Assembly: GCA_902768985.1 (NCBI GenBank)
Contig: CACXNA010000016.1
Coordinates: forward strand, 62,001-126,000
DNA from: an uncultured Bacteroidia bacterium
Lineage (GTDB): Bacteria > Bacteroidota > Bacteroidia > Bacteroidales > UBA932
Direction of reading: 5' to 3'
Length of the DNA stretch: 64,000 bases
The notes beneath the pieces were generated by a model. The model had not been told where the DNA came from. It was given only the letters and a program-made list of their open reading frames with translations, and made no database searches. The translations under genes were made by a program, and so were the position numbers. Position 1 is the stretch's first letter. Each line of letters starts with the position of its first letter. Of this stretch, positions 58,876 through 64,000 are shown piece after piece.

Positions 58876-61526
58876 CAGAATTTTAGGTTGAGGTTGATAT
58901 ACGGGATCGGGCAGGCGAAGACGGAGAGCATGTAGCTGTCCGTCCCGTTGAAGAAGATCGAGTAGGCGTTCTTGCGTGCGGTCACGTTGTAGACGCCGAT
59001 GGTCCAGGACATGTGCGAGAACTGCTTGAGATAATGGCCGGGCTCGATGTTGATGGCGAGGTCCAGGCGGAAGTAGTCCGGGATGCGGTAGGTGTTGCGC
59101 TCCGAGTAGGCGATGCGCCAGCCGCCGCCGTACTGGAAGGTGCCGATAGGCAGCGTGACGGGGCGTCCGGTGGCATAATCGACGTTGGCGGAGATGGAGA
59201 AGCGGTGGGTGAACTTGTAGTTGCCCGTGAGCTTGAACTCGTGCGGCTTGTCGTGCGGCGCGTTGTACCAGGCGCCGCCGTTGATGGTCTCCACCCCGCG
59301 GTCCACCATCTCACGCAGCAGCGAGCGGGAGTAGGAGTAGGACAGCCAGCCGGTGAGCTTGCCGGAGGTCTTCTTGACCATGAATTCCACGCCGTAGGCC
59401 TTGCCGTAGGTCTCCACGAGGTCGTCGGCGAGGTGGTCGTTCATCAGGGTGGTGGCGCCGGACTTGTAGTCGAGCTGGTGCGCGGTGCGCTTGTAGTAAC
59501 CCTCCAGGGTCAGGTCGACGGTGCCGTTCGCGACGGTCCAGTACAGGCCGGCGGCGGCCTGCCAGCCGGTCTGCGGCCGGATGCGGTCGGAGGACAGCTG
59601 CCAGGTGTCGATCGGGGAGATGGAGGAGGTGTTGGAGATGAGGTGGATGTGCTGGCTCATCGTGTTGAATCCGGCCTTGAACGAGAGGTTGTCGCGGAAG
59701 GAATACTTGCCGGACAGGCGGAACTCGGGCGTGAGGTAGAACTTGGCGGGATTCAGGGCCAGCAGGCCGCTCAGGCGGACGCCGGCCTCGAGGGTCAGCG
59801 CGGGCGTGACGGTCCAGCTGTCGCTGGCGAAGATGGCGGGCTCCACGGCCTGCTGGCGGTCGAGCGACCAGCGCTTGACCAGCGATTCGCCGGAGTAGAG
59901 CGGTGCCATGATGCCGGGCATCAGGTTGTAGTAGGTGGTGTTGAGGCCGAACGACAGGTCGTGGGCGTCGGCCACCGTGTAGCGGAAGTTGGCTTTGACG
60001 AAGCCCTGGCGGATCTTGGTGTCCACGCTGTAGCCGGACTTCTGGTTCTCGCCCAGGCTGTTCTCCAGCCGGGCGCCGTACTGGTCGTAACCCGCGACGG
60101 TCGTGAGGTTGAGGCGGCTGCCCAGGCGGCTGCGCCATTTCACGGACGCGTTGAGGTTGGCGTAGCGGAAGGCCGGGTCGCGCGAGAAGTCGAAGCCGTC
60201 CCGCGACCAGTAGAAGTAGGCCTGGAGCGTATTGTTCTCATCGACCTTGTGGGTCAGGGACGCGTTGATGTCACTGAAGGAGGCCCGTCCGCCGGCGTAC
60301 TCGCTGGTCTTGGGCAGCAGGTTCAGCATCCAGTTGGAATAAGTGGTGCGCCCGCCCAGCAGGAAGGTGGTCTTGCCCTTGACGAGCGGACCCTCGAGGT
60401 GAAGGTGGCTGGTCAGCAGGCCGATGCCCAGCGAGCCGGCGAGCTTGTTGGCGTTGCCCTCGCGGCTGCGCACGTCGAGCACCGAGGAGATGCGCCCGCC
60501 GTACTCGGCGGGGATGCTGCTCTTGTAGAGCTCCACTTCGCTGACGACGTCGGGGTTGAACGCCGAGAAGATGCCGAACAGGTGCGTGGGGTTGTAGATG
60601 GTGCCGTCGTTGAACAGGATGAGGTTCTGGTCGGCGGAGCCGCCGCGGACGTTGAAGCCGCTGGACGCCTCGCCCACGGACTTGACGCCCGGCAGGGTGA
60701 GGACGGCCTTGATGATGTCGCCTTCGCCGAAGGCGCTCGGGATCTTGTTGATGACCTCCATGCGGACGCGCTCGATGCCCATCATCGCGTTGCGGTGGTG
60801 GGAGACCGCGTCGGCGGAGACCACGGCGCCCGTCAGGGCGAGGACCTTCTCCTTCATCACGACGTCGAGCACGCCGTCGTCCCAGACCTTGAGGGTGAGG
60901 TGCATGTCCTCGAGCGAGTAGCCGCTCAGGTTGAGCAGGTTGTCGCCCACGGGCAGGGCCAGGCGGTAGAAGCCGGCGGCGTCGGTGACGGTGTAGGCGC
61001 CGGTCTTGTCGTCGTAGACGGACACGCCCACGAGGGGCTCGCCGCTGGCGACGTCGCGGATGTGTCCGCTCAGGTACACCTTGCCGTGGCGGTTGGCGCT
61101 GGTCTCGCCGATCTCGTAGACCTTGTTCTGGAAGGTCACCACGGCGCTCTGCTCGGCGAGGTACTGCTGCAGGCCGCTGTCGTCGCTGAGGCGGCCGACG
61201 CCGTCGTCGAAGTAGCCGGCGGGCAGGGAGGCGAAGACGGACTTGCTGTGCAGGATGAAGCGGGCGGAGCCGTAGCTGCTGACGATGTAGCCTTTCTCGC
61301 GCAGGGCGTCGAAGGCGGCCTCGAGGAACTGCGCGCGCGGGGCGCTCACGCTGAAGGTGGCCTGCTCGGCCTCGTCCTTGACGAAATAGATGTCGGGCTG
61401 GAACTCACTGCGCAGGAAGCGCACGAGCGAGTCCAGCTCCACGCGCTTGACCTCCAGGAGGTCCTGCGCGGACAGGCTGGCGCCCAGGGAGAGGGCCAGC
61501 AGGAGGGGAATCAGGACTCTTCTCAT
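58875..61526 (-). CDS. TonB-dependent receptor with carboxypeptidase-like regulatory domain
   Basis: Outer-membrane transporter energised by TonB. 883 residues: signal peptide (LIPLLLALSLGASLSAQ), an N-terminal STN/secretin-like domain (about 20-95: FQPDIYFVKDEAEQATFSVS), CarboxypepD_reg-like beta domain (about 150-230: LSGHIRDVASGEPLVGVSVY), plug (about 240-350: VGEASSGFNVRGGSADQNLI), and a beta-barrel ending in the aromatic-terminated YINLNLKF. The barrel family is usual for DUF4249-linked receptors. The substrate is not evident. Its start overlaps the upstream gene by 4 bp (ATGA). Confidence 0.95.
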   Translation of the reverse strand: MRRVLIPLLLALSLGASLSAQDLLEVKRVELDSLVRFLRSEFQPDIYFVKDEAEQATFSVSAPRAQFLEAAFDALREKGYIVSSYGSARFILHSKSVFASLPAGYFDDGVGRLSDDSGLQQYLAEQSAVVTFQNKVYEIGETSANRHGKVYLSGHIRDVASGEPLVGVSVYDDKTGAYTVTDAAGFYRLALPVGDNLLNLSGYSLEDMHLTLKVWDDGVLDVVMKEKVLALTGAVVSADAVSHHRNAMMGIERVRMEVINKIPSAFGEGDIIKAVLTLPGVKSVGEASSGFNVRGGSADQNLILFNDGTIYNPTHLFGIFSAFNPDVVSEVELYKSSIPAEYGGRISSVLDVRSREGNANKLAGSLGIGLLTSHLHLEGPLVKGKTTFLLGGRTTYSNWMLNLLPKTSEYAGGRASFSDINASLTHKVDENNTLQAYFYWSRDGFDFSRDPAFRYANLNASVKWRSRLGSRLNLTTVAGYDQYGARLENSLGENQKSGYSVDTKIRQGFVKANFRYTVADAHDLSFGLNTTYYNLMPGIMAPLYSGESLVKRWSLDRQQAVEPAIFASDSWTVTPALTLEAGVRLSGLLALNPAKFYLTPEFRLSGKYSFRDNLSFKAGFNTMSQHIHLISNTSSISPIDTWQLSSDRIRPQTGWQAAAGLYWTVANGTVDLTLEGYYKRTAHQLDYKSGATTLMNDHLADDLVETYGKAYGVEFMVKKTSGKLTGWLSYSYSRSLLREMVDRGVETINGGAWYNAPHDKPHEFKLTGNYKFTHRFSISANVDYATGRPVTLPIGTFQYGGGWRIAYSERNTYRIPDYFRLDLAINIEPGHYLKQFSHMSWTIGVYNVTARKNAYSIFFNGTDSYMLSVFACPIPYINLNLKF

Positions 61527-62251
61527 TGCGCTGCGATGTTGAGGACGGCCTTGCAGAAGGCGTCGAAGTCATTGCGGTCGATCGCGGCGGCGTTCACGCC
61601 CCGGCGGATCTCCCGCTTGCGGTCCGGGAAATGGCGGAGCAGGGCGCTCTTCCCCTTGAAGGGGGAGAACTGCCCGGCCGCGTCGCGGAAATAATAGTTT
61701 GCAAAATAGGAGAAATGGCGGACGACGTCGGGACGGTAATTCTCGTCGTAGTAGCCGATCGTGCTGCCGTTGGCGTTGGTCACGGAGTTCTCCAGGCGCT
61801 TGAAGATGTGCTTGTAGACCTGCTCGGAGCCCTGGCCGAAGACTTCGTAGAAGCCTTCCGGCAGGTCGCCGTCGGGGCCGACGCCCACGAAGCGGCGTCC
61901 GTCCAGGGTAATGGACGACACCTGCGCCGGGGTGAGCGCCACGGAGACCGGACTGCCCTCCAGTTGCACGAGCGCGCGCTGTGCGTGCGCGTCAATATTC
62001 AAGGGGACGTCCCGGTAGAGATTTCCTTCGATCACGATGTCCCCGGTCTCGAATGCGGGCTGCGTCCAATAGGGATGCCCGTTGGCGGGGAAGGAGTAGC
62101 GTGCCGCCTGCTTGCCGCGGAAGATGACGGAGCGTTCGCCGGCGGTGGCCTGGAAGGTCTCCAACTCAGCCTGGCCCTGCGCAGAGGCGCTCAGGCAGCC
62201 GACTGATAAGGCAAACACACTACTAAGGGTTAATAAGACTGCTTTTTTCAT
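61523..62251 (-). CDS. Secreted hypothetical protein, first gene of receptor operon
   Basis: Not recognised. 242 residues from the ATG at 62251 (MKKAVLLTLSSVFALSVGCL, signal peptide ending ASAQ). Then a mostly beta protein with TAGERSVIFRGKQAARYSFP, LPEGFYEVFGQGSEQVYKHI and a C-terminal basic helix (LRHFPDRKREIRRGVNAAAI). The start is fixed by a TATATTTG box five bases upstream and by the good signal peptide; longer open-frame starts lack one. It shares a transcript with the receptor and may be its periplasmic or surface companion. Confidence 0.75.
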   Translation of the reverse strand: MKKAVLLTLSSVFALSVGCLSASAQGQAELETFQATAGERSVIFRGKQAARYSFPANGHPYWTQPAFETGDIVIEGNLYRDVPLNIDAHAQRALVQLEGSPVSVALTPAQVSSITLDGRRFVGVGPDGDLPEGFYEVFGQGSEQVYKHIFKRLENSVTNANGSTIGYYDENYRPDVVRHFSYFANYYFRDAAGQFSPFKGKSALLRHFPDRKREIRRGVNAAAIDRNDFDAFCKAVLNIAAQ

Positions 62252-62256
62252 TGGAG

Positions 62257-62264
62257 CAAATATA
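62257..62264 (-). promoter_or_regulatory. -7 element of the receptor operon (predicted leaderless)
   Basis: TATATTTG on the minus strand, with five bases between its last G (62257) and the ATG (62251). The normal start distance would place the mRNA 5' end on or next to the AUG. Confidence 0.6.
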
Positions 62265-62284
62265 ATCATAATAAACCGCAATGC

Positions 62285-62315
62285 TTTGGATTTTCGAGAA
62301 ATATGTCTAAATTTG
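62285..62315 (+). promoter_or_regulatory. Promoter of rpsO-pnp
   Basis: TTTG (62285-62288), 19 nt, TAAATTTG (62308-62315): a near-perfect Bacteroidota promoter. A hairpin TTCCCG-CCA-CGGGAA (62324-62338) follows at the mRNA 5' end. Confidence 0.88.
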
Positions 62316-62375
62316 CACACTTTTTCCCGCCACGGGAAGAAGGAATGAGTATTAACCTTTAATTTTTTTGCTGAG

Positions 62376-62574
62376 ATGGCTGAATATTTGATGCCTGAGA
62401 AGAAGCAAGAGATTTTCGCGAAGTACGGGAAGTCCAATAAGGACACAGGACGTGGTCACCCGTCGTTCCCTTCTCCGCCTCGTCGGTAAGCGCCGTCAGA
62501 TCCTGGACTACCTCCAGGCCATGGACATTGAGAGATACCGTAAGATCGTCAAGGAGCTCGGTCTCCGTCGATAA
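62376..62574 (+). pseudogene. rpsO: 30S ribosomal protein S15, internally deleted and frameshifted
   Basis: S15 binds 16S rRNA early in 30S assembly. The ATG at 62376 reads [25 protein letters not shown], matching the S15 N-terminus, but then leaves the frame and stops after 37 codons. From 62450 another frame ([41 protein letters not shown]) encodes the C-terminal part to the stop at 62574. About 25 codons around the second helix (SPEAQIALFTFRI-like) are missing, a deletion of length 3n+2. S15 is normally 89 residues. Promoter, terminator and neighbour pnp are normal, so an assembly or sequencing error must be considered. Confidence 0.85.
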
Positions 62575-62592
62575 ACGAAATAGGAAAAGGTA

Positions 62593-62625
62593 GGGATGGT
62601 TCCCGCACGGGACCATCCCTTTTTT
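62593..62625 (+). terminator. Intrinsic terminator between rpsO and pnp
   Basis: GGGATGGTTCCC (62593-62604), loop GCAC, GGGACCATCCC (62609-62619) with one bulge, then six T (62620-62625). Probably partial termination of rpsO mRNA ahead of pnp. Confidence 0.9.
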
Positions 62626-62662
62626 GATGAAAGACGTATAAAGACGCAATAGAGAAACAGTA

Positions 62663-64000
62663 ATGAACGTTATCAACAAAAAGATCGAACTCGCGGACGG
62701 CCGCGTGATCGAGATCGAGACCGGCAAACTGGCCAAGCAGGCCGCCGGCTCCGCCGTTGTCAAGATGGGAGGTACGATGGTCCTCGCCACCGTGACCTGT
62801 GCCGACGAAGTCAAGGAAGGCACCGATTTCATGCCTCTCACCGTGGACTACCGTGAGAAGTATTACTCCGCCGGACGTTTCCCCGGCGGTTTCCTGAAGC
62901 GCGAGAGCAAGCCCTCCGATTACGAGGTGCTCATCGCCCGCCTGGTGGACCGCCCCATCCGCCCGCTGTGGCCGGATGATTTCCACCTGGAAGTTTTCGT
63001 GAATATCAGCCTGATTTCCGCCGAGAAGGACATCCAGCCGGATGCCCTCGCCGGCCTGGCCGCTTCCTGCGCCCTCGCCACCTCCGACCTGCCTTTCGGC
63101 GGCCCGGTGTCCGAGGTCCGCGTGAGCCGCATCAATGGTGAATTCGTCATCAACCCGACCTTCTCCCAGATGAAGGACTCCGACCTCGAACTGATGGTCG
63201 CCGCCACCGAGGAGAATATCATGATGGTCGAAGGTGAGATGAACGAGGTGACCGAGCACGACATGCTCGAGGCCATCAAGTTCGCCCACGAAGAGATCAA
63301 GAAGCATTGCCGCGTGCAGAAGGAGCTCATGCACGAGCTCGGCACCGACGTCAACAAGCGCGACTATCCCCACGATCCAGAGGATGAGGAGCTCAAGAAG
63401 GCCGTGCACGACTTCTGCTACGACAAGTGCTACGCCCTCGCCAAGGCTGCCAAGCCCAAGAAGGAGCGTGAGGAAGGCTTCAAGGCCATCAAGGAGGAGT
63501 TCCTCGCCACGATTCCGGAGGAGGAGCTCGAGGAGAAGACCCCGCTCGTGGAGCGTTACTACCACGCCGAGGAGAAGGAAGCCATGCGCAACATGATCCT
63601 CGACGAGGGCATCCGCCTGGACGGCCGCGTCTGCGACCAGGTCCGTCCGATCTGGTGCGAGGTGGACTACCTCCCCTGCGCCCACGGCTCCGCCATCTTC
63701 ACCCGCGGTGAGACCCAGTCCCTCGCGACCGTCACCCTCGGCACCAAGATGGATATGAAGGAGATGGACGAGGTGCTGATCCAGGAGGACCAGCAGTTCG
63801 TGCTCCACTATAACTTCCCGCCGTTCGCCACCGGCGAGGCCAAGCCGCAGCGCGGCCCCGGCCGTCGCGAGATCGGCCACGGCAACCTTGCGATGCGCGC
63901 CCTCAAGCCGGTCGTGCCCCTCGCTCCCGAGAACCCGTACGCCGTGCGCGTCGTTTCCGATATCCTCGAGTCCAACGGTTCTTCTTCCATGGCCTCCGTC
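62663..64000 (+). CDS. pnp: Polyribonucleotide nucleotidyltransferase (partial, C-terminus beyond window)
   Basis: 3'-5' phosphorolytic exoribonuclease. The first 446 residues are present from the ATG at 62663. First RNase PH domain ([52 protein letters not shown]), the helical linker, and the start of the second RNase PH domain ([40 protein letters not shown], with [11 protein letters not shown] at the edge). The KH and S1 domains lie beyond 64000. The rpsO-pnp order is conserved in bacteria. Confidence 0.98.
   Translation, partial: MNVINKKIELADGRVIEIETGKLAKQAAGSAVVKMGGTMVLATVTCADEVKEGTDFMPLTVDYREKYYSAGRFPGGFLKRESKPSDYEVLIARLVDRPIRPLWPDDFHLEVFVNISLISAEKDIQPDALAGLAASCALATSDLPFGGPVSEVRVSRINGEFVINPTFSQMKDSDLELMVAATEENIMMVEGEMNEVTEHDMLEAIKFAHEEIKKHCRVQKELMHELGTDVNKRDYPHDPEDEELKKAVHDFCYDKCYALAKAAKPKKEREEGFKAIKEEFLATIPEEELEEKTPLVERYYHAEEKEAMRNMILDEGIRLDGRVCDQVRPIWCEVDYLPCAHGSAIFTRGETQSLATVTLGTKMDMKEMDEVLIQEDQQFVLHYNFPPFATGEAKPQRGPGRREIGHGNLAMRALKPVVPLAPENPYAVRVVSDILESNGSSSMASV

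Overview
The window reads as chromosomal DNA of a high-GC member of the Bacteroidales, probably an uncultured gut or rumen lineage. Several signs support this: Bacteroidota-type promoters (TTTG-N19/20-TAnnTTTG), a TonB-dependent receptor with a carboxypeptidase-like regulatory domain next to a DUF4249 lipoprotein, a DUF4421 protein, a complete moxR-bat (aerotolerance-type) operon, a Bacteroidota-type ParC, and a large bacterial alpha-2-macroglobulin. No phage, plasmid, IS element or CRISPR array was seen. The accessory content is one HigBA toxin-antitoxin pair and a set of short palindromic repeats.

Layout. 1-8412 (minus): the translation/transcription superoperon, read as tRNA-Thr(UGU), tRNA-Tyr, tRNA-Gly, tRNA-Thr(GGU), tuf, tRNA-Trp, secE, nusG, rplK, rplA, rplJ, rplL, rpoB (C-terminus cut by the window edge), behind a near-consensus promoter. 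8401-12223 (minus): ssb, an MFS transporter and dxs. 12305-13456: aroK facing a higBA module. 13531-17032 (minus): lysS, a SpoU/TrmH methyltransferase, aroE and a PPC/DUF296 protein. 17075-19791 (plus): recJ and two membrane proteins. 19932-26864 (minus): exbB, exbD, tonB, an RluB/RsuA-type pseudouridine synthase, era and parC. 27051-35222 (minus): moxR, DUF58, a BatX-like protein, batA, batB, batC and a fused batD-batE. 35241-36119: truA. 36120-37080: a 1-kb gene-free region with dense inverted repeats and a convincing promoter-to-terminator unit for a small RNA of about 190 nt.

37081-38235: a DUF4421 protein. 38223-45710 (minus): folC, alpha-2-macroglobulin and LD-carboxypeptidase. 45761-51028 (plus): an AIR-synthase-related protein, phoH and ppdK. 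51170-52507 (minus): a DUF389 membrane protein, divergent from 52589-56018 (plus), an unrecognised EF-hand membrane protein followed by a GT4 glycosyltransferase. 55999-62251 (minus): a four-gene TonB-dependent receptor operon. 62376-64000 (plus): rpsO with an apparent internal deletion, then pnp, cut by the window edge.

Most striking observations: (i) palindromic repeats inserted in frame into the ends of parC and truA; (ii) a promoter- and terminator-bounded candidate structured RNA at about 36670-36866 beside an unusual cluster of inverted repeats; (iii) an rpsO that lacks about 25 codons and is frameshifted, in an essential gene; (iv) a roughly 100-bp overlap between rluB and era with no start codon near the era G-domain; (v) an uncharacterised EF-hand/Cys-cluster membrane protein paired with a glycosyltransferase.
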